DNA from: Desulfuromusa sp.
GTDB lineage: Bacteria > Desulfobacterota > Desulfuromonadia > Desulfuromonadales > Geopsychrobacteraceae
Length of the DNA: 64,000 bases
Direction of reading: 5' to 3'
Assembly (NCBI GenBank): GCA_016744675.1
Contig: JADGDX010000006.1
Coordinates: 41,316-105,315 of the forward strand
A program made the translations under genes and the position numbers. The notes beneath the pieces were generated by a model. The model did no database searches. It had not been told where the DNA came from and worked only from the letters and a program-made list of their open reading frames with translations. Below, one piece after another: positions 1 through 9,620 of this stretch (position 1 is its first letter; every line of letters begins with the position of its first letter).

Positions 1-170
1 GCGTCTGAAGATTGCTGAACTAAGTCGCGCAGCACGGCTAATGCCTGATTTAAATGTCCGGCCCGATACAGGTCCTGACCACGTGTTAATTCTGTATCTT
101 CAGTCGCCGAGGCGGTGGAGACAGAAAACAGCAGGGTAACAATAAAAATCAGACATAAAATCCGTTTCAT
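1..170 (-). CDS. Exported TPR-like protein, 5' part only
   Basis: The reading frame starts at the ATG at 168-170 and runs off the left edge of the window, so only about 56 residues are visible. It begins with a clear signal peptide: basic MKR, a hydrophobic core of about 14 residues, then a STASA cleavage site before TEDTEL. The mature part contains the helical stretch GQDLYRAGHLNQALAVL, which has the Gly/Tyr/Ala spacing of a TPR helix pair. It lies downstream of dnaJ on the same strand. The exported location is well supported. The TPR call rests on a single partial repeat, and no specific function can be given. Confidence 0.6.
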   Translation of the reverse strand, partial: MKRILCLIFIVTLLFSVSTASATEDTELTRGQDLYRAGHLNQALAVLRDLVQQSSD

Positions 171-232
171 GCGTGCTCCATATTTATTGAGCAAAAAGGT
201 CGCGATCTGAAAAAGTTACCCTAGGATCGATC

Positions 233-1351
233 CTAATCAAACAACTCTTTTACTTTATCAAAAAAACCTTTTCCTTGGGGGTGGATATCTTCACCACCCT
301 CTTTGGCGAAATCTTCTAAAAGTTCACGCTGGCGAGCATTGAGCTTTGTTGGGACTTCAACCTTAAGGATAACAAGCTGGTCACCACGGCGCTGATGTCC
401 TTGTAGAGCGACAATTCCCTTGCCCGAAAGCTTAAATATTTTTCCCGTTTGAGTGCCTGCTGGTACTTTTAGATTAAGCTTACCTTCCAGAGTTGGAACC
501 TGCAGGTCACAACCAAGGGCAGCCTGAACAAAAGAGATCGGGATCTCACAAAGAACATCTTGCCCATCCCGCTCAAAAATAGAATGCTTTTCAACACTGA
601 TAACGACGTAAAGATCCCCCGGAGGTCCTCCCTGGGTTCCGGCATCACCGTCACCACTTAACTTCAGGCGGATGCCATCTTCGACACCTGCGGGAACCTT
701 AAGTGCAACCGTCCTCTTACTTTTGACCTGTCCGGTTCCACGACAATCGGGACATGGATCGGAAATAATTTTCCCCTTGCCATGACAATCGGGACAAGGG
801 CGGGTCATGGTAAAGAAACCCTGCTGATAACGAACCTGTCCTGCACCACGGCAGGTCGCGCAGTCTTGCGCTTCCGTGCCTGAACGAGCACCCGATCCAT
901 GACAGGTGTTACACGCTTGTTTACGCGGCAATTGAAGGTTTTTTTCAGTGCCAAATGCGGCTTCTTCAAAACTAATCGTCAGGTTATAACGAAGATCATC
1001 CCCTCGTTGCCCCCGGCTTCCTCGACGAGAACCGCCACCACCGCCAAAGATATCGCCAAAGATATCTCCAAAGATATCTTCAAATGGGGCGCCACCAAAT
1101 CCACCGCTAGAAAAGCCACCCGAGCCGTTGACTCCAGCATGACCAAACTGATCATATGTCGCACGCTTCTGGGAGTCAGAAAGAACCGCATAGGCTTCAG
1201 ACAGTTCTTTAAACTTATTTTCAGCTTCTTTATCACCTGGGTTTTTATCGGGGTGATATTGAATAGCCAAGCGTCGGTAAGCTTTTTTTATTTCTGTTCC
1301 GCTGGCATTCTTATTAACTTCCAGCACATCGTAGTAATCAATTTTAGACAA
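233..1351 (-). CDS. dnaJ: Chaperone protein DnaJ (Hsp40)
   Basis: Co-chaperone that delivers unfolded clients to DnaK and stimulates its ATPase. All DnaJ parts are visible in order: J domain with HPD at residues 33-35, Gly/Phe-rich linker (about 75-115), a zinc-binding region with four CxxCxGxG-type repeats ([32 protein letters not shown]), then two substrate-binding beta domains. At 372 aa it is full length. The start codon is TTG at 1349-1351: no ATG precedes the conserved N-terminus ([10 protein letters not shown]), and an AGGG sequence lies about 8 nt upstream. It is the last gene of the hrcA-grpE-dnaK-dnaJ cluster and is separated from dnaK by a strong hairpin terminator, so its expression probably depends on read-through or a weak local promoter. 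Confidence 0.97.
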   Translation of the reverse strand: MSKIDYYDVLEVNKNASGTEIKKAYRRLAIQYHPDKNPGDKEAENKFKELSEAYAVLSDSQKRATYDQFGHAGVNGSGGFSSGGFGGAPFEDIFGDIFGDIFGGGGGSRRGSRGQRGDDLRYNLTISFEEAAFGTEKNLQLPRKQACNTCHGSGARSGTEAQDCATCRGAGQVRYQQGFFTMTRPCPDCHGKGKIISDPCPDCRGTGQVKSKRTVALKVPAGVEDGIRLKLSGDGDAGTQGGPPGDLYVVISVEKHSIFERDGQDVLCEIPISFVQAALGCDLQVPTLEGKLNLKVPAGTQTGKIFKLSGKGIVALQGHQRRGDQLVILKVEVPTKLNARQRELLEDFAKEGGEDIHPQGKGFFDKVKELFD

Positions 1352-1369
1352 AATAAGGACCCTGATCTA

Positions 1370-1405
1370 AAAAAATAGACGCCGACCGTTACCGTGTCGG
1401 CGTCT
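1370..1405 (-). terminator. Rho-independent terminator between dnaK and dnaJ
   Basis: Perfect 10-bp stem (1377-1386 with 1396-1405, GTCGGCGTCT on the minus strand) with a 9-nt loop. On the minus strand it is followed by a run of seven T. It sits 15 nt past the dnaK stop codon and 26 nt before the dnaJ start, so it should make dnaJ transcription sub-stoichiometric to dnaK. Confidence 0.85.
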
Positions 1406-1419
1406 ACTGTAACTAAAAG

Positions 1420-3327
1420 TTACTTCTTTTCATCGACATCTTCAAATTCAGCATCAACTACATTTTCACCTGAATCTGCAGCGGCATCACTACCTGAGTC
1501 ACCATCAGCGCCACCATCATCCTGAGATTGCGCATACATCATTTCTGCAAGCTTGTGAGATGCCTGAGCAAGAGCTTCGCTCTTCTGTTTGATCTCATCT
1601 GGGTTCTCACCTTCAACAGCCGTTTTCAACTCAGCCAGAGCATCTTCAATTTCTTTTTTCGTTGCGCTGTCAAGTTTCTCACCGTGTTCAGCCAGAGATT
1701 TCTCTGTTGTATAGGCGAGTCCATCAGCCTGATTACGAGCTTCGATAAGTTCACGCTTGGTTTTATCTTCGCTTGCATGAGCTTCGGCATCCTGAACCAT
1801 CTTATTAATCTCTTCATCAGACAAGCCACTTGATGCTGTAATCTGAATAGACTGCTCTTTGCCGGAACCAAGGTCTTTAGCAGAGACATGCAGAATTCCG
1901 TTGGCATCGATATCGAATGTCACCTCAATCTGAGGGACACCACGCGGTGCAGCAGGAATTCCTACCAATTCAAAGTTACCGATTGTTTTGTTATCGGTCG
2001 CCATTTCTCGCTCACCCTGAAGAACATGAACGGAAACTGCAGGCTGGTTGTCTGCTGCTGTCGAGAAGACTTGGCTCTTTTTACAAGGAACTGTCGTATT
2101 CTTCTCAATCAGTTTGGTCATGACACTACCGAGAGTTTCAATTCCCAGAGAAAGTGGAGTGACATCAAGCAAGAGAACATCTTTAACGTCACCAGTCAGT
2201 ACGCCGCCTTGGATCGCAGCACCAATTGCAACAACCTCATCTGGATTGACCCCTTTACTTGGAGCTTTACCAAAGATTTCCCGAACACGCTCCTGAACAG
2301 CAGGCATACGTGTCATACCACCGACCAAAACAACTTCAGTAATTTCATTCGCAGAAAGGCCTGCATCTTTCAAAGCTGTCTGGCAAGGCTCTGTCAGTTT
2401 AGAAATCAAGTCACCACAGATGCTTTCCAACTTGGAACGAGACAACTTGATGTTCAAGTGTTTTGGTCCAGACTGGTCAGCTGTGATAAATGGAAGGTTG
2501 ATATCGGTTTCCATTGAAGAGGACAACTCACACTTCGCTTTTTCAGACGCTTCTTTCAAACGCTGCAGGGCCATTTTATCGCCTCGCAGATCAATTCCTT
2601 GGTCTTTTTTGAATTCGTCAGCAACATAGTCGATAATTCTCTGGTCAAAATCTTCACCACCGAGGAACGTATCGCCATTCGTTGATTTTACTTCAAAAAC
2701 GCCATCGCCAAGATCAAGAATAGAGACATCAAATGTACCACCACCCAAGTCAAATACAGCGATGGTCATTTCATTCTTTTTATCAAGGCCATACGCAAGA
2801 GATGCAGCGGTTGGCTCGTTAATAATCCGGAGTACGTTCAGCCCTGAGATTTTACCGGCATCTTTAGTCGCCTGACGCTGGGAATCATTAAAATACGCAG
2901 GAACAGTGATAACGGCATCAGTCACCTTCTCGCCAAGGTAGTCTTCAGCGGTCTGCTTCATTTTTTGCAAGACCATCGCTGAAATTTCTGGTGAACTATA
3001 TTTTTTATCGCGAGATTCGACCCATGCATCACCGTTTTCTGCCTCAATGATGGAGAATGGGCTAATCTTTAAATCTTTTTGCACTGCTTCAGATGTAAAT
3101 TTACGCCCGATCAACCGCTTGATAGCAAAAAGAGTATTTTCCGGATTTGTAACGGCTTGTCGTTTTGCCTGCTGGCCCACCAAGCGCTCGCCACTTTCAG
3201 TAAAAGCGACAATCGAAGGTGTTGTCCGAGAACCTTCTGAGTTTGCAATAACAACCGGCTCTCCGCCCTCCATAACAGCAACACAAGAGTTTGTTGTTCC
3301 TAAATCAATTCCAATAACTTTACCCAT
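1420..3327 (-). CDS. dnaK: Chaperone protein DnaK (Hsp70)
   Basis: ATP-dependent Hsp70 chaperone of the cytosol. The N-terminus has the phosphate-1 motif [10 protein letters not shown]. The ATPase domain has [15 protein letters not shown] and [10 protein letters not shown], and the substrate-binding domain has [14 protein letters not shown]. An acidic Gly/Asp-rich tail ends in DVDEKK. At 635 aa it has the usual length. The start is fixed by a strong Shine-Dalgarno sequence (AAGGAGG, about 9 nt upstream). It lies between grpE and dnaJ in the CIRCE-controlled cluster, and the intrinsic terminator after its stop codon suggests it is the main product of the operon. Confidence 0.99.
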   Translation of the reverse strand: MGKVIGIDLGTTNSCVAVMEGGEPVVIANSEGSRTTPSIVAFTESGERLVGQQAKRQAVTNPENTLFAIKRLIGRKFTSEAVQKDLKISPFSIIEAENGDAWVESRDKKYSSPEISAMVLQKMKQTAEDYLGEKVTDAVITVPAYFNDSQRQATKDAGKISGLNVLRIINEPTAASLAYGLDKKNEMTIAVFDLGGGTFDVSILDLGDGVFEVKSTNGDTFLGGEDFDQRIIDYVADEFKKDQGIDLRGDKMALQRLKEASEKAKCELSSSMETDINLPFITADQSGPKHLNIKLSRSKLESICGDLISKLTEPCQTALKDAGLSANEITEVVLVGGMTRMPAVQERVREIFGKAPSKGVNPDEVVAIGAAIQGGVLTGDVKDVLLLDVTPLSLGIETLGSVMTKLIEKNTTVPCKKSQVFSTAADNQPAVSVHVLQGEREMATDNKTIGNFELVGIPAAPRGVPQIEVTFDIDANGILHVSAKDLGSGKEQSIQITASSGLSDEEINKMVQDAEAHASEDKTKRELIEARNQADGLAYTTEKSLAEHGEKLDSATKKEIEDALAELKTAVEGENPDEIKQKSEALAQASHKLAEMMYAQSQDDGGADGDSGSDAAADSGENVVDAEFEDVDEKK

Positions 3328-3361
3328 AATTTATATCCTCCTTAGAGATTTGTCAGATTTG

Positions 3362-3982
3362 TTACTCTTCGTTTGTATCTTCGTTTGTATTTTCTTCAGT
3401 ATCACTATCTTCAGCTTTTTCAACTTCAGCAGCTTTTGCTAACATGACAAAAGCAGGCCGAAGCAACCGATCATTGAGCTGATAGCCTTTTTGCATTTGC
3501 TGGATAACTGTATTAACTGGATGCTCTTCAGACTCCAACTGTCCCATCGCCTGATGAAATGCAGGATCAAAAATCTGTCCAATAGCTTCAACGGGTTCAA
3601 CTCCAAATTTACTCAGCAGTTGCCCGAACTGCGTTAAGGTCATTTGGACACCCTCAAAAAGACCATCGCAGCTTTCCGCTTGCTCTGCGTGCTCAACAGC
3701 CCTTTCCAGATTATCCATAACAGGGAGGATCTCACGCAAAATATTTTCATTGGCAAATTTAGCCAATTCTTCTTTATCTCTCTGAGTCCTCTTACGCAGA
3801 TTTTCCATATCCGCCAAGGTCCTCAGATATTGCTCCTGATGGACTTTTGCTTCACTCTGGACTTGCGCTAACTCTTGGCGCAACTGGCCCGCCTCATCCT
3901 CAACAACTTCACCCTCTGGCTCGACGTTAAGCGGAGTTTCCAACTCAACTTCTGAATCCTGCTGTTCAGTTTTTTTTGACAC
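3362..3982 (-). CDS. grpE: Nucleotide exchange factor GrpE
   Basis: Exchanges ADP for ATP on DnaK. It has an acidic, disordered N-terminus (about 1-40), then the long dimerisation helix with the family pattern RTLADMENLRKRTQRD, and the C-terminal beta domain with FDPAFHQAM and GYQLNDRLLRPAFVMLAK. At 206 aa it is typical. The start codon is GTG, with a GGAG sequence 8 nt upstream. It follows hrcA by 22 nt and precedes dnaK by 34 nt, so the three genes are one transcription unit under HrcA control. A run of eight A lies in codons 3-5. Confidence 0.97.
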   Translation of the reverse strand: MSKKTEQQDSEVELETPLNVEPEGEVVEDEAGQLRQELAQVQSEAKVHQEQYLRTLADMENLRKRTQRDKEELAKFANENILREILPVMDNLERAVEHAEQAESCDGLFEGVQMTLTQFGQLLSKFGVEPVEAIGQIFDPAFHQAMGQLESEEHPVNTVIQQMQKGYQLNDRLLRPAFVMLAKAAEVEKAEDSDTEENTNEDTNEE

Positions 3983-4004
3983 CTTTAGTGCTCCTTTATT
4001 CTTA

Positions 4005-5051
4005 TTATTCTTTTTCTATTTCACGATCAAGAACCCGACTGACAAGTTGGGCTGTAAAATCAACTAGTGGCACAACCTGTGAGTAATTCATCCGAACCGG
4101 GCCAATCACTCCTAGAGTTCCAATTGCTCCTTTTTGATTGGAAAAGTTCGATGTGATCAAACTGCACCCTTCAAGGTCAACATGACTGCTCTCACTGCCA
4201 ATAAAAATTTGCACTCCTTGTGCTGAGTGCCCCTGATCCAAGAGTTCAATCAGCAACTTCTTGCTTTCGAATGTCTGGATCATTTTCATCATCTGTTCAG
4301 GCGTTGAAAATTCTGGCTGCCCCAGCATCAAAGAAGCGCCTGATACGTAAAGTTGATCTTCGATTTCTTCCTGGAGCGCTGCACAGGAAAGGCTCAGAGC
4401 CTGTTTTTTAACCTGATCATAAAGAACGCGATCATCCTGCAATTCTTGTTTCAGTTTCGCCCGGACTTCATGAATTGTCAGCCCATTGAGCTCACTATTA
4501 AGATAATTACTGATTTTTTCAAGGTCATGCGCGGTCAGTGAGGGGTCTGCCTCAATGACTTTATTTTGCACTAATCCTGTTTCAGAAACATAAATCACCA
4601 AGAGGCGGCCTTGCGACAAACGAATAAATTCAATCTGGCGAAAAACCGTTGAAATAAACTTTGGCGCCATCACCAAACCGGTATATTGCGAAAGCCCAGA
4701 AAGAACCCGACCCACTTCCTGCATAATGTCTTCCATACGCATATTCTGAAAGCGGTAGCTATTACGTAGGTTCTGTTTTTCATTACGATTCAGATCACGA
4801 ACTTCCAACAATGTATCAATATAGTATTGAAATCCTTTTCCTGTCGGAATGCGCCCTGCTGAGGTGTGCGGAGAGCTGAGCAAACCCATCTCTTCAAGGT
4901 CCGCCATAACATTACGTACAGATGCTGGAGACAGATTGAAATTATGCTTTTTACTGATAGCACGACTACCGACAGGTTCAGCAGACGATATATAGTCTTC
5001 GACTATTGCCTCAAGAATATTTTGGCTGCGTTCGTTTAATGCGTCAGCCAT
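4005..5051 (-). CDS. hrcA: Heat-inducible transcription repressor HrcA
   Basis: Repressor of the DnaK operon that binds CIRCE; in this family folding is assisted by GroEL, linking repression to chaperone availability. The N-terminal winged-helix domain is seen as RSQNILEAIVEDYI..SAEPVGSRAI and LSPASVRNVMADLEEMGLL..PHTSAGRIPT. A GAF-like middle and the C-terminal GSE and IGPVRMNYSQVVPLVDF blocks follow. At 348 aa it is normal. It is the first gene of the cluster and lies directly behind a perfect CIRCE element, so it is autoregulated. Confidence 0.97.
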   Translation of the reverse strand: MADALNERSQNILEAIVEDYISSAEPVGSRAISKKHNFNLSPASVRNVMADLEEMGLLSSPHTSAGRIPTGKGFQYYIDTLLEVRDLNRNEKQNLRNSYRFQNMRMEDIMQEVGRVLSGLSQYTGLVMAPKFISTVFRQIEFIRLSQGRLLVIYVSETGLVQNKVIEADPSLTAHDLEKISNYLNSELNGLTIHEVRAKLKQELQDDRVLYDQVKKQALSLSCAALQEEIEDQLYVSGASLMLGQPEFSTPEQMMKMIQTFESKKLLIELLDQGHSAQGVQIFIGSESSHVDLEGCSLITSNFSNQKGAIGTLGVIGPVRMNYSQVVPLVDFTAQLVSRVLDREIEKE

Positions 5052-5104
5052 AGATTACCACTCCAATTAAAAATCTGTCGATCTTCCATCCATCCTAATT
5101 TGTG

Positions 5105-5131
5105 TTAGCACTCATCAGAGGTGAGTGCTAA
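5105..5131. promoter_or_regulatory. CIRCE operator (HrcA binding site)
   Basis: Exact match to the CIRCE consensus: TTAGCACTC (5105-5113), nine spacer bases, GAGTGCTAA (5123-5131). It lies 54 bp upstream of the hrcA start and immediately downstream of the promoter -10 region, so bound HrcA would block initiation. Confidence 0.98.
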
Positions 5132-5137
5132 TGGCAA

Positions 5138-5166
5138 ACACTATCAATGACCTGTTCCTTTGTCAA
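5138..5166 (-). promoter_or_regulatory. Sigma-70-type promoter of the hrcA-grpE-dnaK operon
   Basis: On the minus strand, consensus TTGACA (5161-5166), a 17-bp spacer and a weak -10 TAGTGT (5138-5143). The predicted start site falls at the edge of the CIRCE dyad, the usual arrangement for HrcA repression. No sigma-32 consensus was recognised. Confidence 0.7.
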
Positions 5167-5228
5167 GACTTATGGCAGGTTCAAGATAACTATCCAGTGA
5201 TTTGCTAGGCCGCTAAAGAATTGATTTT

Positions 5229-6362
5229 TTATAGGAAGTTGCTAATTAGATGGTCGTAGAGAAGCCAACCTTTAAGGTTCAAACAATAGTGATTTTCAGT
5301 GATTTCAAGAAATACTTCGATACGTTCCAATGCCTCCGGAAAAACATCTTCTACATGACAGTTAAATTTCTCTTGAAAAGCCTGCTTATTCACTCCATCG
5401 CGAGTCCGCATCCCAAGGTAAATATACTCTCCCATAGCTTCTTGCTTATTATAAGTTTCAACAAGACGCGCAGGATTCTCAGCGTCACCCAAAGATGCTT
5501 TGTACTCTTCCATACTGGCAGGAACACTCCACCGCTCGCCCCATCCCTTGTCAATAAAACTGTGGGAGCCAACGCCGATTGCCTGACAATGTTTACGCTC
5601 CCAATAAACCTGGTTATGTCTTGAACGGAATCCAGGTCGGGCGAAATTTGATATCTCATAATGTTCATACCCTGACAACTCAAGCTGATCATGCAACAAT
5701 TCATATTGGTCGGCATAAAGACCTTCGTCACTCTTAGATAATTGTCCCGATTGAAGCTGCCGGTAAAAATCGGTCCCTTCTTCAAAGCTGAGGCCATAAA
5801 GAGACACATGTTCCGGATCGAAACTTAACAATTCAGACAATTCAATTTCCACGTCCCGTACCACCTGACCCGGGAGTGCAAACATTAAATCGAGGCTTAG
5901 ATTATCAAATGCCGCCTTTCGTGCATTCTCAATCCCTATATATATTTGATCAACATCGTGAATGCGCCCCAGTTTGTGTAAATTTTCATTTTGGAGAGAT
6001 TGAACTCCAAGCGAAAGACGATTGATCCCGGCCAGACGGTATCCCTCTAAGCGTTGCAGAGTGATCGTTCCAGGATTTGCTTCCATTGTCACTTCTGCAT
6101 TTATATCAATTCCAAAACATTCTTCAATTTTTTTGAGAATTTTCTCTATTTGTTTCGGTTGAAGAAGTGATGGTGTCCCGCCTCCAAAATAGAGTGTTTC
6201 AAAAGGGGCAGAAGGGAGGTTTACTTCTTTAAGTACGTTGATATTTTGACAAAGCAAATCAATATATGACTCGATTTGCAGTTCCGATCCGACAAAAGAG
6301 TAAAAATCGCAATATGGGCATTTTTGAGAACAAAACGGGATATGAATGTAGAGGGCGCTCAT
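5229..6362 (-). CDS. hemW: Radical SAM heme chaperone HemW (coproporphyrinogen oxidase-like)
   Basis: HemW-type radical SAM protein, thought to insert heme into target proteins; older annotations call it oxygen-independent coproporphyrinogen III oxidase. The N-terminus has the cluster motif CxxxCxxC (C11, C15, C18) followed by DFYS. Next come the SAM-binding patterns FGGGTPSLL and EANPGT, and SLGVQSL. The C-terminal HemN-type region has GVGSHSFI. The 377-aa length and the lack of an N-terminal extension fit HemW better than HemN. It lies 56 nt downstream of nqrM on the same strand. The ribosome binding site is weak. Confidence 0.9.
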   Translation of the reverse strand: MSALYIHIPFCSQKCPYCDFYSFVGSELQIESYIDLLCQNINVLKEVNLPSAPFETLYFGGGTPSLLQPKQIEKILKKIEECFGIDINAEVTMEANPGTITLQRLEGYRLAGINRLSLGVQSLQNENLHKLGRIHDVDQIYIGIENARKAAFDNLSLDLMFALPGQVVRDVEIELSELLSFDPEHVSLYGLSFEEGTDFYRQLQSGQLSKSDEGLYADQYELLHDQLELSGYEHYEISNFARPGFRSRHNQVYWERKHCQAIGVGSHSFIDKGWGERWSVPASMEEYKASLGDAENPARLVETYNKQEAMGEYIYLGMRTRDGVNKQAFQEKFNCHVEDVFPEALERIEVFLEITENHYCLNLKGWLLYDHLISNFL

Positions 6363-6418
6363 CAGTGACTTTACCGTGAGGAAGTATGAACTTTGAAAGG
6401 TGAGGGTCTCACAAATAA

Positions 6419-6700
6419 CTATTTATTTAGGGTCGATAATTTCTGAGTCTTCTCCTCAAATTCGGCCACAATCTGGCGGCATTTTTCGGCATCTCCATCG
6501 GCACAAATAGCCTTGATAGACACGTCACCCGATTCTATTGCGCAGTCACTTTCTTGTCCGCAGAAGCATTGTATATCGAGTAATTTTGCTTCTTCGCTGC
6601 TACAACTTCCTGAAATCCCTTTACGGCCAAAGATAATACCAATCGATAGCCCGGTAAAAGCGAGAAGAAAAACAATTAATGCGGGAAGTATCATTTCCAT
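6419..6700 (-). CDS. nqrM: NqrM-like Na+-NQR maturation protein
   Basis: Small membrane-anchored Cys-rich protein of 93 aa. One transmembrane helix (about 4-24) is followed by FGRKGISGSC, which matches the NqrM/DUF539 pattern, and more cysteines (C33, C45, C47, C53, C66, C74). NqrM is needed to build the iron centre of the NqrD/NqrE pair. The tail is longer and richer in Cys than in Vibrio-type NqrM. The start is taken as the ATG at 6700, with GGGG 7 nt upstream; an in-frame TTG at 6706 lies too close to that site. The gene begins 2 nt after the apbE stop codon, and the nqr operon lies just upstream, which supports the call. Confidence 0.75.
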   Translation of the reverse strand: MEMILPALIVFLLAFTGLSIGIIFGRKGISGSCSSEEAKLLDIQCFCGQESDCAIESGDVSIKAICADGDAEKCRQIVAEFEEKTQKLSTLNK

Positions 6701-6702
6701 AG

Positions 6703-7743
6703 TCAATCCCCTTGTTCGTTAAGATATGGTTTAAAGGCTGTACTGTATTTTTCAATGAAATGATCATCTTGTTTTATCAGCATATAAATCGCCAGATGAT
6801 GATTTTCAGCAAATTCCATCCCATGATCGGGGCCCAAAACTGTTATTGCAGTTGCTAATGCATCGGCCCTCATGCAAGAGTCATCAATAACCGTAACCGA
6901 AGCCAACTGATGCTTTATTGGGTATCCTGTCGTCGGGTTGATGGTATGTGAATAACGGACTCCTTGATGCTCAAAGTAATTACGATAATCCCCTGAAGTT
7001 GCCATTGCAATATCAAAAAGAGACAAGCGTTTTTGAATACTGCGTTGTCCTGCAACTGGCCTTTCAATGCCAATCACCCATGGGCGTCCTGGTTGTTTTT
7101 CCCCGTGAGTAACAATTTCGCCACCGATCTCCACCAGAAAATTATCTATTTTATTCTCTAGCAATAACTGAGCGACGGCATCGACAGCATATCCTTTAGC
7201 AATCGCAGACAAGTCGATGTAAACAGCTGCACTCGTTTTCAGTAATGCTGGTGATTCCTGTCGTTGTTTCAGTTTAAGGTATCCAACCTGAGACCGCAAG
7301 GTCTCGATCATTTTGCCATCTGGCAGCGTGTCGAGGTTAACAGTTGGTCCAAAGCCCCAGAGATTTACGAGATTGCCGATTGTAATATCAAAGGCACCAT
7401 CACTCAACTGACTAATCCGATGCGCAGCAGCAACAACATTCAATGTTTCAGCCGACACTGGCATCCAATCGCTGATCGGATGACGATTAAATCGAGAAAC
7501 TTCTGAATCTTTTTTATACGTCGACATCTTATTATCAATGCCGTTAAGCCGCTCGCTTACCTGTTCTTTTAGAACTTCAAGGGCAATTCCTTGGCCCGAA
7601 GCAAGTTTAATATTGTAAGTTGTCCCCATCGTTGCCCCATTTATTACAAGCAACTGTTTTTGGGTGGTGTTGTGCTTATTAAGATAGATGACACTGGCAA
7701 TAAGTGACACTAAAACTAAAACGATAAGAATGTAGCGTTTCAT
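6703..7743 (-). CDS. apbE: FAD:protein FMN transferase ApbE
   Basis: Attaches FMN covalently to threonine in NqrB and NqrC using FAD and Mg2+. Family motifs: GATMGTTYNIK, DGAFDITIGNLVNLWGFG, DLSAIAKGYAVD, VEIGGEI, HTINPTTGYPI and the metal-binding ADALATAI. An uncleaved N-terminal hydrophobic segment (about 4-20), with no lipobox cysteine, should anchor it on the periplasmic face. A GGAG site lies 6 nt upstream of the ATG. It is probably co-transcribed with nqrM and lies next to the nqr operon, whose NqrB and NqrC carry the acceptor motifs. Confidence 0.93.
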   Translation of the reverse strand: MKRYILIVLVLVSLIASVIYLNKHNTTQKQLLVINGATMGTTYNIKLASGQGIALEVLKEQVSERLNGIDNKMSTYKKDSEVSRFNRHPISDWMPVSAETLNVVAAAHRISQLSDGAFDITIGNLVNLWGFGPTVNLDTLPDGKMIETLRSQVGYLKLKQRQESPALLKTSAAVYIDLSAIAKGYAVDAVAQLLLENKIDNFLVEIGGEIVTHGEKQPGRPWVIGIERPVAGQRSIQKRLSLFDIAMATSGDYRNYFEHQGVRYSHTINPTTGYPIKHQLASVTVIDDSCMRADALATAITVLGPDHGMEFAENHHLAIYMLIKQDDHFIEKYSTAFKPYLNEQGD

Positions 7744-7756
7744 TTTTTCTCCACAG

Positions 7757-7788
7757 AAAAAGCCGCATCACACCCGATGCGGCTTTTT
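7757..7788 (-). terminator. Rho-independent terminator (works in both directions)
   Basis: Stem AAAAAGCCGCATC (7757-7769) with its complement (7776-7788) around a 6-nt loop. Runs of A and T on the two sides give a U tract in either direction. It closes the nqr operon after the ferritin-like gene and lies just before apbE, so apbE-nqrM must be read through or have its own start in a very short space. Confidence 0.85.
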
Positions 7789-7811
7789 TATCCTCATGTC
7801 AGGACAAGTAT

Positions 7812-8267
7812 TTACATTTCATCAATTTCGAGAGCAACTCGAGCCAACTTATGTTTCTGCTGTTTCTCCATCAACAAGAGACTTTCAAATAACTCTCGAC
7901 ACTCTGGTGTCACTGCAGTTTCTGCCATCCCACGATAAGATGCCATGAGACAACTATCGATTTCGAGGCCAATTTTCATGACGTCATCACTGGTCATGAC
8001 CGCAGGGTATAGCTCTACATCAAATGGTTCCATAAGGCATTGTTCTTGCGCATATTGGTGCCAACCATTCAATGCTCTAGACCGGGTTTCCTCTTTAAAA
8101 TTTGCAAGAGCACGATCTAGGTGTGCCTCATGCCGCACCAAGTAATCAAGCAACATCTTAACTCGGGCGCCTTCAGCTTTATCAGCCAATTCCTGGTAAA
8201 ACAAACTGGCTCTTCTATGAAATTCTTGTGCTGAATCAATGATCTCTTTTGCTTGTCCGTATGGCAT
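7812..8267 (-). CDS. Ferritin-like four-helix protein of unknown role
   Basis: A 151-aa all-helical protein without a signal peptide. Its acidic and His residues fit a diiron four-helix bundle: FYQELADKAE in helix 1, RHEAHLDRALANF in helix 2, LEIDSCLMASYRGMAE in helix 3 and LLMEKQQKHKLARV in helix 4. This pattern resembles rubrerythrin and ferritin-like proteins, but no rubredoxin domain is present. I chose the second of two adjacent ATG codons (8267) because AGGAGG lies 5 nt before it. It follows nqrF by 82 bp with no terminator between, so it is probably the last gene of the nqr operon; a link to iron handling or oxygen protection of the complex is only inference. Confidence 0.6.
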   Translation of the reverse strand: MPYGQAKEIIDSAQEFHRRASLFYQELADKAEGARVKMLLDYLVRHEAHLDRALANFKEETRSRALNGWHQYAQEQCLMEPFDVELYPAVMTSDDVMKIGLEIDSCLMASYRGMAETAVTPECRELFESLLLMEKQQKHKLARVALEIDEM

Positions 8268-8349
8268 CATTACCTCCTCTTATTAGAAGGGATCACTTTC
8301 TATGATTTTACCATACGAACAACAGACTTCAATTTTGCTGGTGATTTAA

Positions 8350-9582
8350 TCAGGGACCAAAATCGTCAAACATGATGTTTTCGCGCTCAACACCCTGATC
8401 AAGCAGCATATTCGTAACGGCATTCGCCATCAATGGAGGACCGCACATGTAATATTCGCAATCTTCTGGTGACTCGTGGTCCTTAATATAAAGGTCATAG
8501 AGAACATCGTGAATAAAGCCAGTAGGTCCAGTCCAATTGTCTTCTGGAACTGGATCAGACAAAGCACAGAACCACTTAAAGTTAGGAAACTTTTCTTGGA
8601 GTTCATTCAACTCATCAACATAGAACATTTCTTTGAGACTACGTGCTCCATACCAGTAAGTCATTTTACGTGTTGAATTCAGACGTAGAAGCTGATCCAG
8701 AATATGGGAACGCATTGGAGCCATTCCAGCACCACCACCAATGAAGACCATTTCGTTATCAGTCTCACGAGCAAAGAATTCACCATAAGGGCCAGAAATC
8801 GTCACCTTATCGCCAGGCTTAAGATTGAAAATAAATGATGACATTTGCCCCGGAGGGGCATCAGGTACGTTTGGAGGCGGTGGACAGCAACGTACGTTGA
8901 GCATAATCATCCCTTTTTCTAAAGGATAACTGGCCATCGAGTAAGCACGCATAATGGGTTCTTTAACTGTGGACTTGAAGCGCCACAAATCAAAGTTATC
9001 CCAATCTGCACGATATTCTTCTTCAATATCAAAATCAGAGTAAGGAATTTCATGTGCAGGAGCTTCGATCTGAATATAACCACCTGCTCTAAAATCGCAA
9101 TCCTCACCTTCAGGGAGATCAACAATAAGCTCTTTGATAAATGTTGCTTTACCATCATTTGATCTGACCGTGCATTCCCATTTTTTGATATCAAAAATCT
9201 CAGCGGGAATCCCCAGTTTCATGTCCTGCTTAACACCAACCTGACAACCTAAACGTAAACCATCACGAGCTTGACGCTTAGTGATAAAGCCTGTTTCAGT
9301 TGGCAAAATGTCGCCACCGCCATCAAAAACATGAACATGACACTGACCACAGGTCCCGCCACCGCCACAAGCCGAAGGAATAAAAATTCCCTGATCAGCC
9401 AAAGCACCAAGAAGTTTGCCTCCCGGCTTGGTCACAATGGTTTTATCAGCGTCATCATTGATAAAAAAGTTTATGTCGCCACTAGGAACCAAGCTCTTGC
9501 GTGCTACCAAGATAATGGCAACCAGAGCAAGAATGACCCCGGTGAACATTGTAGAGCCGGCTATTACAAGTGTGAAATCCAT
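8350..9582 (-). CDS. nqrF: Na+-translocating NADH:quinone reductase subunit F
   Basis: Electron-entry subunit of Na+-NQR: oxidises NADH through FAD and passes electrons to its 2Fe-2S centre. One N-terminal transmembrane helix (about 5-27) is followed by a ferredoxin domain with cluster cysteines C72, C78, C81 and C113. The ferredoxin-reductase module has the FAD-binding RAYSMASYP and the nucleotide-binding [13 protein letters not shown], with an FDDFGP C-terminus typical of NqrF. The chosen start is the ATG at 9582 with a GGGTGA site; a TTG twelve bases upstream would add four residues. Confidence 0.96.
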   Translation of the reverse strand: MDFTLVIAGSTMFTGVILALVAIILVARKSLVPSGDINFFINDDADKTIVTKPGGKLLGALADQGIFIPSACGGGGTCGQCHVHVFDGGGDILPTETGFITKRQARDGLRLGCQVGVKQDMKLGIPAEIFDIKKWECTVRSNDGKATFIKELIVDLPEGEDCDFRAGGYIQIEAPAHEIPYSDFDIEEEYRADWDNFDLWRFKSTVKEPIMRAYSMASYPLEKGMIMLNVRCCPPPPNVPDAPPGQMSSFIFNLKPGDKVTISGPYGEFFARETDNEMVFIGGGAGMAPMRSHILDQLLRLNSTRKMTYWYGARSLKEMFYVDELNELQEKFPNFKWFCALSDPVPEDNWTGPTGFIHDVLYDLYIKDHESPEDCEYYMCGPPLMANAVTNMLLDQGVERENIMFDDFGP

Positions 9583-9620
9583 ACTATCACCCAATCCTTA
9601 TTATTCTGTTTGAGCTGCGA

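Noticed and set aside
222..235. 14-bp perfect palindrome TAGGATCGATCCTA at the dnaJ stop codon
   Set aside because: No loop and no T tract; too short and isolated to call a terminator or operator.
1888..2517. Open frame of 209 codons on the plus strand opposite dnaK
   Set aside because: Antisense shadow of a highly conserved gene; no ribosome site and no recognisable protein family.
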